From assembly GCA_964490765.1 (NCBI GenBank), contig CAZBDV010000003.1:54746-118745 (forward strand): a stretch of 64,000 bases of DNA, written 5' to 3'. Numbering within the stretch: the stretch's first letter is position 1; every line of letters begins with the position of its first letter. Below, piece by piece: positions 45,326-54,476 of the stretch. Made by a program: the position numbers and the translations under genes. The notes under the pieces are model-generated. The model saw nothing but the letters and a program-made list of their open reading frames with translations, searched no databases and was not told where the DNA came from. Source of the DNA: CAZBDV01 sp964490765 (GTDB lineage: Bacteria; Cloacimonadota; Cloacimonadia; Cloacimonadales; JAJBBL01).

Positions 45326-46614
45326 GAAGAGGATTTTTTGTCATCTTTATGATAGCTTTCATGTTTCTGACAGCAGGTAATATTGTCGCAGACAATCAGG
45401 TATTTATAGATTATTGGATCGGAACAATCAGAGTCATGGATACAGAGATGGAGATTCATATCGAAATAGAAGAGCAAGATAGCCGGTATAGCGGGCTGAT
45501 CTCTATACCGGAGCAGTTTCAGTATGATCTGGAATTATCAGATCTTGAGGTCGATTATCCCGAGATATCATTCGTACTGGAAGCTGGTTCCAGGGCTACT
45601 TTTCAGGGTAGTATGAAAGATGGGTATATAAGTGGAAATTTTTCTCAGTCAGGAATAAACGGATTGTTTCATCTCGTCAGAGGCGAAAAAGAGAGACTAC
45701 GCCGCGAACCTGTTGAGTTAAGCCCTCTCAAGGGTGAACAGGAGATAGAGGTCCCGACTACATACGGTATCCTTTCGGGCAGCCTGGTTCTCCCCAATAG
45801 TGGTGAACGTTATCCTTTAGTAATAATCGTAGCCGGTTCCGGCCCCACAGATCGGGACGGTAATAATCCTCTGATTGCTGGAAAAGGTTATGTCTATCGG
45901 CAGATCGCAGAAAAGTTAAGAGAGTTCGGGATAGCAACCCTGAGATATGATAAAAGGGGAATAGGTAAGAGTAGTGATTCATTACAGAGAGAGGAAGACA
46001 TTAGATTCGACTACTTTGTGCAGGATGTGATAAGCTGGATAGAGTTATTTCAAGAAGATGAACGATTTAACAAGATCTTGATTCTGGGTCACAGTGAAGG
46101 TTCATTATTAGGGATACTGGCAGCAGGTCAGACTGAGGTAGATGGATTGATTTCGGCAGCAGGTGCAGGGCGTAATATGGCTGATGTCCTGATGGAACAG
46201 TTTTCACGACAGCCGGAACCTTATAGAGCTGAAGGAGAAGAGATCATAAGTTCATTGAGAGAGGGGAATATGGTTTCCGATATCAGTGAAGAGCTACATA
46301 GTGCTTTTCGTCCCTCTATCCAGCCCTACCTCATCTCCTGTATGCAGTATGATCCGGCTGTAGAGATCAGTAAACTGAACATCCCGATTCTAATAATACA
46401 AGGAACTAACGATATACAGATTTCAGTAGATGATGCCCAGAAACTTGCAGAATCGAATGAATCTGCTGAACTGGTGATTATCGAGGGTATGAACCATATG
46501 TTCCGTACCTCTTCAACCGAGCTACAGGAGAATATGAAAACTTATGGTGACCCTGAACTTCCCTTTACGGAAGGTTTTATAGAAAGTTTGATCAGTTTCG
46601 TCAATAAGATATGA
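45322..46614 (+). CDS. secreted alpha/beta hydrolase
   Basis: 430 aa with a Sec signal peptide (residues 1-24, ending near NIVADNQ). The first about 135 residues are a beta-rich domain (RATFQGSMKDGYISGNFSQSG). The alpha/beta-hydrolase domain (about 150-430) has the oxyanion region VAGSGPTDRDG, the nucleophile in ILGHSEGSLLG (S near 258), an aspartate in IIQGTNDIQIS, and a histidine in EGMNHMFR. It could be an esterase or peptidase in the periplasm. The ATGA overlap with sdpI and the repressor upstream put it under the same control. Confidence 0.85.
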   Translation: MRRGFFVIFMIAFMFLTAGNIVADNQVFIDYWIGTIRVMDTEMEIHIEIEEQDSRYSGLISIPEQFQYDLELSDLEVDYPEISFVLEAGSRATFQGSMKDGYISGNFSQSGINGLFHLVRGEKERLRREPVELSPLKGEQEIEVPTTYGILSGSLVLPNSGERYPLVIIVAGSGPTDRDGNNPLIAGKGYVYRQIAEKLREFGIATLRYDKRGIGKSSDSLQREEDIRFDYFVQDVISWIELFQEDERFNKILILGHSEGSLLGILAAGQTEVDGLISAAGAGRNMADVLMEQFSRQPEPYRAEGEEIISSLREGNMVSDISEELHSAFRPSIQPYLISCMQYDPAVEISKLNIPILIIQGTNDIQISVDDAQKLAESNESAELVIIEGMNHMFRTSSTELQENMKTYGDPELPFTEGFIESLISFVNKI

Positions 46615-46646
46615 GTAATGAAGATATGAGATCTATGGATTGACAA

Positions 46647-46674
46647 AAGAGGGGAGAAGCATTTCTCCCCTTTT
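46647..46674. terminator. bidirectional Rho-independent terminator
   Basis: GGGGAGAA (46651-46658) pairs with TTCTCCCC (46663-46670), loop GCAT, flanked by A's on the left and T's on the right, so it can stop transcription from both sides. It lies between the secreted hydrolase gene and the convergent ROK gene. Confidence 0.85.
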
Positions 46675-46693
46675 ATTATCCTATCTGCGCGAT

Positions 46694-47614
46694 TCAGAAT
46701 AGCTTTTTTGTCAGGCTATCCTCTGCCAGAGTTATAGCTCCCCAGACACCGGCCCGATTTTTCAAAACAGCTTTCTCAATATGGATCTGCCCGTTCTGAT
46801 AACTATTGAGGTATTTACTGATTGAGTCAGATAAAGGGCAGATATCAAAGGCAGAACATTCTGTTACTCCACCTCCTATTATTACATATTTCGGGTCAAG
46901 TACAGTTATCGCATTGGCAATGACCAATCCAATTTTATCATACGCGTTATTGATAATTCTGGCAATATCATTATTATGCTGATAGATTTTCAGCATCTGG
47001 GCAATATTTCTTTTCTCACCGGTTACTGATTCAGCCTCTTTTTCCAGAGCAGGTATGGCAGTGTAAGCTTCCAGACAACCGAGTTTTCCGCATACACACT
47101 TTTTCCCACCAGGCACGACTATCGTATGACCAAGTTCAAGAGCAGCATAAGAATCACCGTGATAAATACTGTTATTTAATACAAAACCGCTTCCTATACC
47201 TGTTCCAATAGTAATTCCGAGTAATGAAACCTTATCTCGCGATTTGGCCTGTGATTCACCGAAAGTCATAAGATTTGCATCATTTTCGATGAGTACTGGA
47301 AGATTGAATTTCTGAGAGAGGAATCTGACCGGGTTGGCACCAACCCAGTTTTTCAGATTTGGAGAATTGTATAGAACTTCTCCGGTAGTATTTTGTATGT
47401 TTCCAGGGCTTCCGAGAGCTATTGCTCTGAGTGAATACTTGCCTGAACAGTTTTCAAGGATATCAGTGACAGCATATTTCAGGAGGTCATATATCTCTTC
47501 TCTGCCGCTATTTCCATGTTTTCGTCTTTTGAATGAAAGAAAACCTGTTCCCTTATTGCCGAAACCGAACTTTAATGAAGAACCTCCCAGATCCAGTCCC
47601 GCAAAGACATCCAT
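46694..47614 (-). CDS. ROK-family sugar kinase
   Basis: 306 aa. The phosphate-1 loop GLDLGGSSLKFGF is at residues 6-18, the catalytic base D112 in IENDAN, GTGIGSGF near 137-144, and the ROK zinc site H163 with C173, C175 and C180 (CVCGKLGCLEAY). No DNA-binding domain, so a kinase (glucose, N-acetylglucosamine or N-acetylmannosamine) rather than a repressor. It ends convergently with the SdpI unit. The next gene upstream, the hybrid kinase, ends 14 nt before it, so the two may share a transcript. Confidence 0.9.
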   Translation of the reverse strand: MDVFAGLDLGGSSLKFGFGNKGTGFLSFKRRKHGNSGREEIYDLLKYAVTDILENCSGKYSLRAIALGSPGNIQNTTGEVLYNSPNLKNWVGANPVRFLSQKFNLPVLIENDANLMTFGESQAKSRDKVSLLGITIGTGIGSGFVLNNSIYHGDSYAALELGHTIVVPGGKKCVCGKLGCLEAYTAIPALEKEAESVTGEKRNIAQMLKIYQHNNDIARIINNAYDKIGLVIANAITVLDPKYVIIGGGVTECSAFDICPLSDSISKYLNSYQNGQIHIEKAVLKNRAGVWGAITLAEDSLTKKLF

Positions 47615-47628
47615 GATATTCTTTACAA

Positions 47629-50600
47629 TTATTCTGAATCTTTGAGAATCTTATGAACTGTCTCGATAAAATCATCAATGCTATACGGTTTTTCGATCTT
47701 ATCACAGAAACCGAATTTTTGTGGATCACCCATAACGGGATTATCTAGATAGCCACTGGAAGCTAATGCCAGTATATCAGGATACTTCTCTCTCAGAATC
47801 TGCAGTGTTTCCAGGCCACCCAATTCTCCCGGAACAGTCAGATCGAAGATAACGAGGTCGAACGGTTCTCCTTTCAAATACTCTTCTTCATATATAAGGA
47901 GTGCCTTTGATCCATTGGAACAGTTTATAACTGTGTATCCCAGCTCTTCAAGTGCGACTTTAACGGTATCCACTATAATTGGATCGTCATCCATAATCAG
48001 TATTTTGCTATCAAAAACTTCCACTTCCTCTTCTTCCGAATCCATGTCCTGTATTGCTGATTTGGAAGCAGGGAGATAAACGATGAAAGTTGATCCTTCA
48101 CCCGCTATAGATGATACATCTATATTACCTCTGTGTTTGTTAACTATAGAATAGGCGATTGGCAGGCCTAAACCGCTTCCCTGTTGTTTTGTAGTGAAGA
48201 ACGGATCAAATATCCTCTCGAGATAAGTTTCTGGTATTCCTGTTCCCTTATCTATTATACTAATCTTAATATAATTAGATGTCTTCCCTGTCCATTCCGG
48301 TGCATCAGAACCGGGAACATTTTCTCCCTTGATCGTTATGATGCCGCCATCCGGCATTGCCTGCACAGCATTTAACATCAGATTGTTAAACACCTGCATA
48401 ATCTGTGATTTATCTACATCGCAGAGCCAGAGTTCTGGATCTAATTCCAGTTTATAACGGACTTTAGAACCGCTCAGGGCATATTGAGCAGCTTCATCAA
48501 GAATTTCTTCGATAGAAGTTGTCTTGGTCTCCGGTGTTCCTCGACGAGAGAAAGTTATCAATTTATCGGTCAAGCCAGTTGCTCTTTCGTAGATTCCAAG
48601 TGCTCGGGATAGATATTGAGCAACTTTCTCCTTAGAGTTGTGGAATACCATTGCCATCTCTATATATCCAAAGAGGCTGCTGAGTAGATTATTGAAATCA
48701 TAGGCTATTCCAGCTGCCAGTGTTCCGAGTGATTCTAACTTCTGGGATTTGATCAATTCATCTTCCATTCTCTTCTTGGGAGTGATATCGTGGAAGACTA
48801 TTATATCTCCCAGTATCTCATTCTTTTTGCTATAAATAGGTGCACCATTGATGTAGAGCGACTTTTTGATTCCGTCTTTAGCCACCATAACAGGATTGTT
48901 GACTATTCCGATAGCGGTATTCGTCTCGATCATTTGTAGTATAGATTTATCTGCCGGTTCACCGCTCTTTTCGTCGATAATAACCATGACTTCCTCTATT
49001 GGTTTTCCTTCGGCTTCGGTAGCAGTCCAACCAGTAAGTTCCTCTGCAGCTTTATTCATCAGCGTAACCTTACCGTTTGTATCGGAAGCAATTACACCCT
49101 CTCCGATACTTTCAAGGGTCGAATAGAGAAAGCCTTCTTCTTCTAGAGAAGTCTCGGATTTCTTTATAGGGGATATATCCATTATCATTGTCAGCTTTTC
49201 CTTCTTATCTCCATCCCAATCGATAAGCTTCTCGACTATTAGAAAATGTCTGTTCAACTCCTTGTCAGTGTGTTCCCACTTCAGGGGTGATCCTTCGGTG
49301 GGAAGAGTTACTTTTTTGTTCTTTGTTATCAGAGGGTCTTTATCCTCTTTCAGGGATTTGTACCAACTGCTTTTCTCTTTACTGCTTTCTACGAGTTTAT
49401 TGGTATAATCGTTTTTATAGAAAATCTTTCCGGTCTTAGGGTCGGAGACAAAGATAATCTCTTCGATGTGGTCGAAAAGTCTAATTATATTCTTCTTGTT
49501 AAAGTCAGAGCTGTCTTTTAAACTCGACAGATTGAGGTCAAAAGCATAGAATTCGGCTTTTCCATTAATACCTTCCGTTTTAAGATACTCTGTATATACT
49601 TCCAGTTCCGAGCCCTTCTTATCACAGCGGGTTGCTTTCTCTCCTTTTTTTGCTTTACCCTTTTCTTTCAACTTCTGGAAATCTTTCAGGAAACGATCTT
49701 TGTCATCTGGATGTATTATGAGGTCAGTGATATTTTTGTCCAAAGCTTCTTTATCAGAATAGCCATAGAGCCTGGCAGATGCTTTATTCCAGAAAATGAT
49801 CTTCCCTTCTTCATCAAACCCTGTAACTGCAATTCCGGGGTTATTGATTACTAAATCGATGAATCTCTTTTCACATTCTTCAGTAGTCTCTTCCTGTTGC
49901 TTCTCGGATGTGATATCTTTAACTGTCACCAGGACGGAGTCTTCTCTCTTTTCATAATCGAATTCCTTTGTAAGAGAGATGAGGAAATGATAAGAGCCGG
50001 ATTTACCTTTGTAGTTCGAGGTCCACTCTTCTGCCACCCCGGTAGCCATAACCGATTCTATTTTCTTCGACCAGGTTTGGGAATCGGTAGCAAAACCACT
50101 GAAGATATCACTCACTTCTTTAATAGTTTTACCCTGAATTTCATCTGCAGAGAGACCAGTAAATTTTTCGAATACCGGATTGATGAAGGTATGATGTCCT
50201 CCACGATCGTAACGGATGATGATGCAGGGTGAATTGCTATCGCTCTCCTTCTGTTCTCTGGCCTTGATAGACATATCTTTTTCCACTTCTATGGCTGTTG
50301 CTCTGTACTTGAACATCTTGATGGCCAGTAGTATAATAACAGCTAGCAGTACAAGCCAGACAAAATAGACCATAACGCCGGCAGATCCTATAGAGAACAG
50401 ATAATCATCGGTGTTAATACTCACCGTCATCAATCTATCTGGCTCTGTGATCAACAGGCTAGCCTGATCGTATAATCCCTGACTGTATTCATTATTGCCA
50501 ATAAGGCTATCGAGCTTGTTTTTCTGATTCACGAAATCGGTTAACGACCAGTTTATTAGAGAGATGTTAATACTCAATAGAAGTAATAGAATTAAAGCCC

Positions 50601-50676
50601 CGGCAAAAAAAAATCCCCTGGAACGAAAGGAGAAACGATGCTTTACTAATCCTTTAAGCGTTCTGATTTTACTCAT
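47629..50676 (-). CDS. hybrid sensor kinase with four PAS-like domains, phosphoacceptor His replaced by Tyr
   Basis: 1015-aa membrane sensor. Helix 1 is near residues 20-43 and helix 2 near 96-122, with a short periplasmic part between. Four PAS-like domains follow (about 148-255, 270-385, 395-500, 515-630). The dimerisation helix reads LAAGIAYDFNNLLSS: Y659 (codon TAT at 48700-48702) stands where this family has the phosphoacceptor histidine (GIAHDFNN). The ATPase domain is intact (NLMLNAVQAM, DKGTGI, GSGLGLPIAYSI), and so is the receiver: D896-D898, D945, K996. So it may be unable to autophosphorylate in the normal way, or work as a phosphatase or signal-passing pseudokinase. An error in the sequence is also possible. 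Confidence 0.92.
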   Translation of the reverse strand: MSKIRTLKGLVKHRFSFRSRGFFFAGALILLLLLSINISLINWSLTDFVNQKNKLDSLIGNNEYSQGLYDQASLLITEPDRLMTVSINTDDYLFSIGSAGVMVYFVWLVLLAVIILLAIKMFKYRATAIEVEKDMSIKAREQKESDSNSPCIIIRYDRGGHHTFINPVFEKFTGLSADEIQGKTIKEVSDIFSGFATDSQTWSKKIESVMATGVAEEWTSNYKGKSGSYHFLISLTKEFDYEKREDSVLVTVKDITSEKQQEETTEECEKRFIDLVINNPGIAVTGFDEEGKIIFWNKASARLYGYSDKEALDKNITDLIIHPDDKDRFLKDFQKLKEKGKAKKGEKATRCDKKGSELEVYTEYLKTEGINGKAEFYAFDLNLSSLKDSSDFNKKNIIRLFDHIEEIIFVSDPKTGKIFYKNDYTNKLVESSKEKSSWYKSLKEDKDPLITKNKKVTLPTEGSPLKWEHTDKELNRHFLIVEKLIDWDGDKKEKLTMIMDISPIKKSETSLEEEGFLYSTLESIGEGVIASDTNGKVTLMNKAAEELTGWTATEAEGKPIEEVMVIIDEKSGEPADKSILQMIETNTAIGIVNNPVMVAKDGIKKSLYINGAPIYSKKNEILGDIIVFHDITPKKRMEDELIKSQKLESLGTLAAGIAYDFNNLLSSLFGYIEMAMVFHNSKEKVAQYLSRALGIYERATGLTDKLITFSRRGTPETKTTSIEEILDEAAQYALSGSKVRYKLELDPELWLCDVDKSQIMQVFNNLMLNAVQAMPDGGIITIKGENVPGSDAPEWTGKTSNYIKISIIDKGTGIPETYLERIFDPFFTTKQQGSGLGLPIAYSIVNKHRGNIDVSSIAGEGSTFIVYLPASKSAIQDMDSEEEEVEVFDSKILIMDDDPIIVDTVKVALEELGYTVINCSNGSKALLIYEEEYLKGEPFDLVIFDLTVPGELGGLETLQILREKYPDILALASSGYLDNPVMGDPQKFGFCDKIEKPYSIDDFIETVHKILKDSE

Positions 50677-51164
50677 AAAAATATCCTTGTATTTGTTTTC
50701 ATTTTTTTCTCGGTTGGTTATGAAATAATACCCTTCATTATCCGGGTAGTCGACAGTTCATGCCTTCGGTTATTACTGTTTCTAAGTTGAGTTTTTACGA
50801 CCGACTGCACCGGAAAATACTCCATTGTAGATCCGATGTATGCGTCACAAAGCAACTCTCCACTACAGGGAGGACTCCATATCATTAACATCGCAACTCC
50901 ACTTTTCTATATTTATGCCTGAACACACAGCAACTGCCATATAAATATTCATTGCAAAACAGGCAACTTTTTTTTTCAGTGTATAAAAGCCCTTCGTCGA
51001 TTGATGTCAAGTTTTATCCCTTTCTATTTGAGTAATGAAGGTTACGGACCGACTGTCTGGCTGGATTTTGCAGTGAGTATAAAGCTCTAACTGAACTGAA
51101 AAATTCAATTTCCTTGACAGTAGACGGATAGATGGCGATTTGGCTTAGAAAAGGAATTCTACAT
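50677..51164 (+). promoter_or_regulatory. 488-bp divergent spacer before lepB
   Basis: The region separates the hybrid kinase gene from lepB. TTGACA lies at 51114-51119; the sequence 17 nt later (GATTTG) is a weak -10 and would start transcription after the first possible lepB ATG (51132), which favours the ATG at 51165. A run of nine T's at 50968-50976 follows a small TTGC/GCAA pairing. I see no gene. Confidence 0.3.
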
Positions 51165-51830
51165 ATGAAGAAAAAGAAGAAGAAAATAGTAAGGAAGAAA
51201 CACTGGGCTCAGGACTGGTTTGAAGCTCTTCTTTTTGCCTTTGTAGTTGCGATGATCATACGTAACTATACATTTCAGAATTTCAAGATCCCTACGGGTT
51301 CCATGGAATCAACCCTCCTGGTTGGTGACTATCTTGTTGCTGACAAGCTGAAATACTATTTTACCGATCCGCAGTTAGAAGATATTGTAACTTTCCGCTA
51401 TCCGGCAGATCCTGAAGAACCAGAACCACGTGAGCGATATGTAAAACTGATCCCACCCATATACTGGAATAAAGACAGCAATTTCTTTACCTATTATGAA
51501 CGGAAAAATGTTGTTAAAAGAGTACTTGGTCTTCCCGGCGATACAGTTCAGATGATAGATAAAGAGCTCTATATTAATGGAGAACTACATCAGGGTGGGT
51601 ATGAGCAGTATCTGGATCGACGAATCATTCCAGGCAGAGATAATTTTGGCCCCATTACTGTCCCGGAGGGGAAGTATTTTGTCCTGGGTGATAATCGTGA
51701 TTACAGTGCCGACAGCCGTTATTGGGGATATCTAGATGAAGTTGATATAACAGGTACTCCAATATTCATTTTCTGGTCTGTCGGAAACGATGGTATCCGC
51801 TGGGAGAGAGTATTCAAAAGAATTAAATGA
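51165..51830 (+). CDS. lepB: signal peptidase I
   Basis: 221 aa; cleaves Sec signal peptides at the outer face of the inner membrane. Start at 51165 (AAGGA 9 nt upstream) rather than 51132. A very basic start (MKKKKKKIVRKKH) precedes one helix (about 17-40). The catalytic serine is in KIPTGSMESTL near 45-50, the lysine in NVVKRVLGLPGDTV near 115-127, and the C-terminal GDNRDYSADSRYWG is conserved. A larger insertion between them (EPRERYVKLIPPIYWNKDS) is normal for FCB members. ATGA overlap couples it to hemW. Confidence 0.95.
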   Translation: MKKKKKKIVRKKHWAQDWFEALLFAFVVAMIIRNYTFQNFKIPTGSMESTLLVGDYLVADKLKYYFTDPQLEDIVTFRYPADPEEPEPRERYVKLIPPIYWNKDSNFFTYYERKNVVKRVLGLPGDTVQMIDKELYINGELHQGGYEQYLDRRIIPGRDNFGPITVPEGKYFVLGDNRDYSADSRYWGYLDEVDITGTPIFIFWSVGNDGIRWERVFKRIK

Positions 51831-52921
51831 TACATAATGTCTATCTGCATTTCCCTTTCTGTCTCAGGAAGTGTGGATACTGCAGTTTCTTTTCTCAAAA
51901 ATATACGCGTGATGTATCAGAAGAATACATCAGGTATCTTTCTGATGAAATTAACGCCTACTCACGAATTTTGGAGATCATTCCACAAACCCTGTATTTC
52001 GGGGGAGGAACCCCCAGTCTTATAGAGATAGATCAGATTGAAGAGATAATAAAGCTCTTCGATCTTTCTGAACTGTCAGAATTTACACTGGAAGCCAATC
52101 CGGCAACTATCGAAAGGGGTAAACTTTCTGCTTTGCAGAATCTTGATGTAAACCGTCTCAGTATCGGTTTCCAATCATTTCTCGATAGTGAACTGCAATA
52201 CCTCGGACGTGTACATAATTGTGAAGATAATTATCGGGTATTCAAGGCTGCCAGAGATGCCGGCTTTGACAATATATCGGTCGATCTGATGTACGGGCTA
52301 CCCAGCCAGCATTTGGATGATCTGATTACCAGTATTAACGCCATTATAGAACTCAATCCGGAACATATCTCGACTTATTGTCTGAGTATAGAAGATGGAA
52401 CCCCCTTTGCCAGAAAGAGGATTAAGTTACCTGCTGATGAAATTACTGCCTGTTTCTATCGTTATATTAGAGAAAGATTACAGGATGAAGGGTATGAACA
52501 GTATGAGATTTCTAACTTTTCCCGGAGGGGATATATGTCACAGCACAATCTGAACTACTGGCACGACTCGGAGTTTATCGGTTTCGGATGCAGTGCGCAC
52601 AGCAATATGGGTAATTTCAGATATCATAATCCCTCAAACATGAGAGAATACTACTCTCTTCTGCAGAACAAAGAAATGTTTCCCGCCAGGGAAGATCTTG
52701 CTATATCGGAACAGCGCAAGGAGTTTATCATTCAAGCTCTACGCCTTACCGAAGGGTTAGATGTTAACAGGTTTAACCGGCTTTTTAACACCGATTTCTG
52801 CCGGATTTACCGGGATAGTATACAGAAACACGAGAAATTCCTTGATATAGAAAATGGATTTCTCAAGTTGAAACCGATTGCCTATTTCGTCTCGAACGAG
52901 ATCATTATGGATTTTATTTGA
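51827..52921 (+). CDS. hemW: radical SAM heme chaperone HemW
   Basis: 364 aa. The 4Fe-4S cluster motif FCLRKCGYC is near residues 11-19, followed by GGGTPSLI (about 63-70), NRLSIGFQSF and GLPSQHLDDLITSI. The HemW-type C-terminus has YEQYEISNFSRRGYMSQHNL and YWHDSEFIGFGCSAHS. These proteins were once called coproporphyrinogen III oxidase-like but carry heme to target proteins. Overlaps lepB by 4 nt. Confidence 0.93.
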   Translation: MIHNVYLHFPFCLRKCGYCSFFSQKYTRDVSEEYIRYLSDEINAYSRILEIIPQTLYFGGGTPSLIEIDQIEEIIKLFDLSELSEFTLEANPATIERGKLSALQNLDVNRLSIGFQSFLDSELQYLGRVHNCEDNYRVFKAARDAGFDNISVDLMYGLPSQHLDDLITSINAIIELNPEHISTYCLSIEDGTPFARKRIKLPADEITACFYRYIRERLQDEGYEQYEISNFSRRGYMSQHNLNYWHDSEFIGFGCSAHSNMGNFRYHNPSNMREYYSLLQNKEMFPAREDLAISEQRKEFIIQALRLTEGLDVNRFNRLFNTDFCRIYRDSIQKHEKFLDIENGFLKLKPIAYFVSNEIIMDFI

Positions 52922-52934
52922 TGAGAGGTTTAGT

Positions 52935-54191
52935 ATGAGAGCATATATCGGTATAATCATAGTGTTACTGATCGTATCATCTGCATCTCTATCTGCAGAG
53001 ATAATGATCCCTATGGATTCCACCCAGACTGACCACCTGAAAGCCTACGGAGTTGCTTTCTATGCCCTTACAAGGGATGTCAATGTGCAGTGGCTCCTCA
53101 ACTTTCGTGGTGGCTCATTCCTCATTCCCGATTCTCGCGATATCGAGAATATCTCTAATATCAGGGGAGTGCATTATGAGAGGATAACATCGTCAGAGGT
53201 TGCCTCTATCTATTCTGTTATCAACGAAGCGAATATGGACATTATCATGCTGGAGAGAGAGCCTGACATTGCAATCTACACACCTCCAAACTCCCTTCCC
53301 TGGGATGATGCTGTAACACTGGCGCTTACCTATGCTGAGATAGATTATGACACACTCTGGGACGAAGAGGTTCTGGCCGGGATGCTCGACAGCTATGACT
53401 GGTTACACCTTCATCATGAGGACTTTACCGGTCAGTATGGGAAATTCTATGGTAGTTATCGAAATGCACCCTGGTATCAGGAAGATGTCAGAATCAATGA
53501 AGCGATGGCTGCCCGCCTGGGATATGACAAAGTCTGGCAATTGAAGCATGATGTTGCTTTCAAGATCAGGGAGTATGTGGAAAACGGTGGATTCCTCTTT
53601 GCCATGTGTGCAGCTACCGAGACGCTCGACATTGCTCTTGCTGCCTACGGGATAGATATTGTAGAGAGCCAGATCGACGGGGACGGAGTAGATCCTGATT
53701 ATCAGAGTAAACTCGATTTCTCCCGCACATTCGCTTTCGAAAATTTTAGCCTTACCAAAAACCCATATATCTATGAACATTCCAGTATCGATGCCAGTGA
53801 CTATGCCAGATTGAGAGGACCGGAACAGGACTATTTCGTACTCTTTGATTTTTCGGCAAAATTCGATCCAGTCCCCACCATGTTGACACAGAATCATACC
53901 AATACGATCAATGGTTTTCTTGGTCAGACAACATCATATCATATGGAGTTTATTAAAAATTCGGTTATCATTCTCGGAGAATCACCAGGTGATGAAGAGG
54001 CAAAGTATATCCACGGTAACTTCGGGAATGGAACATTTACTTTCTACGGCGGCCACGATCCGGAAGATTATGCTCACCGCATCGGTGATCCGGAAACAAA
54101 TCTCTCGCTGCATAAGAACTCGCCTGGTTACCGCCTGATCCTTAACAACATTCTGTTTCCTGCAGCAGAGAAGAAAAAACTCAAAACTTAA
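52935..54191 (+). CDS. exported protein of FCB-type family, function unknown
   Basis: 418 aa from the ATG at 52935 (GAGG 6 nt upstream). The N-terminal signal MRAYIGIIIVLLIVSSASLS is cut near residue 21. Then comes IPMDSTQTDHLKAYGVAFYAL, WLLNFRGGSFLIPD (about 53-66), and a middle with NGGFLFAMCAATETLDIALAAYG (about 214-236); the sequence around that cysteine looks like a nucleophile elbow, as in amidotransferase- or ThuA-like folds. Similar proteins in FCB genomes are, to my memory, sometimes labelled asparagine synthetase B, but neither an N-terminal Cys nor an SGGxDS motif is present. It follows hemW by 13 nt. Confidence 0.7.
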   Translation: MRAYIGIIIVLLIVSSASLSAEIMIPMDSTQTDHLKAYGVAFYALTRDVNVQWLLNFRGGSFLIPDSRDIENISNIRGVHYERITSSEVASIYSVINEANMDIIMLEREPDIAIYTPPNSLPWDDAVTLALTYAEIDYDTLWDEEVLAGMLDSYDWLHLHHEDFTGQYGKFYGSYRNAPWYQEDVRINEAMAARLGYDKVWQLKHDVAFKIREYVENGGFLFAMCAATETLDIALAAYGIDIVESQIDGDGVDPDYQSKLDFSRTFAFENFSLTKNPYIYEHSSIDASDYARLRGPEQDYFVLFDFSAKFDPVPTMLTQNHTNTINGFLGQTTSYHMEFIKNSVIILGESPGDEEAKYIHGNFGNGTFTFYGGHDPEDYAHRIGDPETNLSLHKNSPGYRLILNNILFPAAEKKKLKT

Positions 54192-54403
54192 CAGTCAAGT
54201 CAACTCTCAGCAGGAGAGACTATGTTAGCAATTAGAATGTATCGAAATTAAGGTCGGGAGCTGTTATGCTGCTTTAGACAGGCTATTGAGCAGGAATATA
54301 GTCGGCTGGGTTCCGACTGTATAATTGGACTATGGTAGCAGTATTTTTTCAGATTCGTATCTGACAAAGTATCAGAAGGTTGAAGCGAGGAGGAAAAAAA
54401 GGT

Positions 54404-54430
54404 TTGACAAAAAATTTCAGGCCATATAGT
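54404..54430 (+). promoter_or_regulatory. probable promoter of the T9SS cargo gene
   Basis: TTGACA at 54404-54409, a 15-nt AT-rich spacer, and TATAGT at 54425-54430. The ATG at 54477 has GGAGG 9 nt upstream. A second TATAAT lies at 54444-54449 without a good -35. Confidence 0.45.
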
Positions 54431-54476
54431 TAAACAATATACCTATAATGAATAAACAATGTGGAGGATAAGAGAT

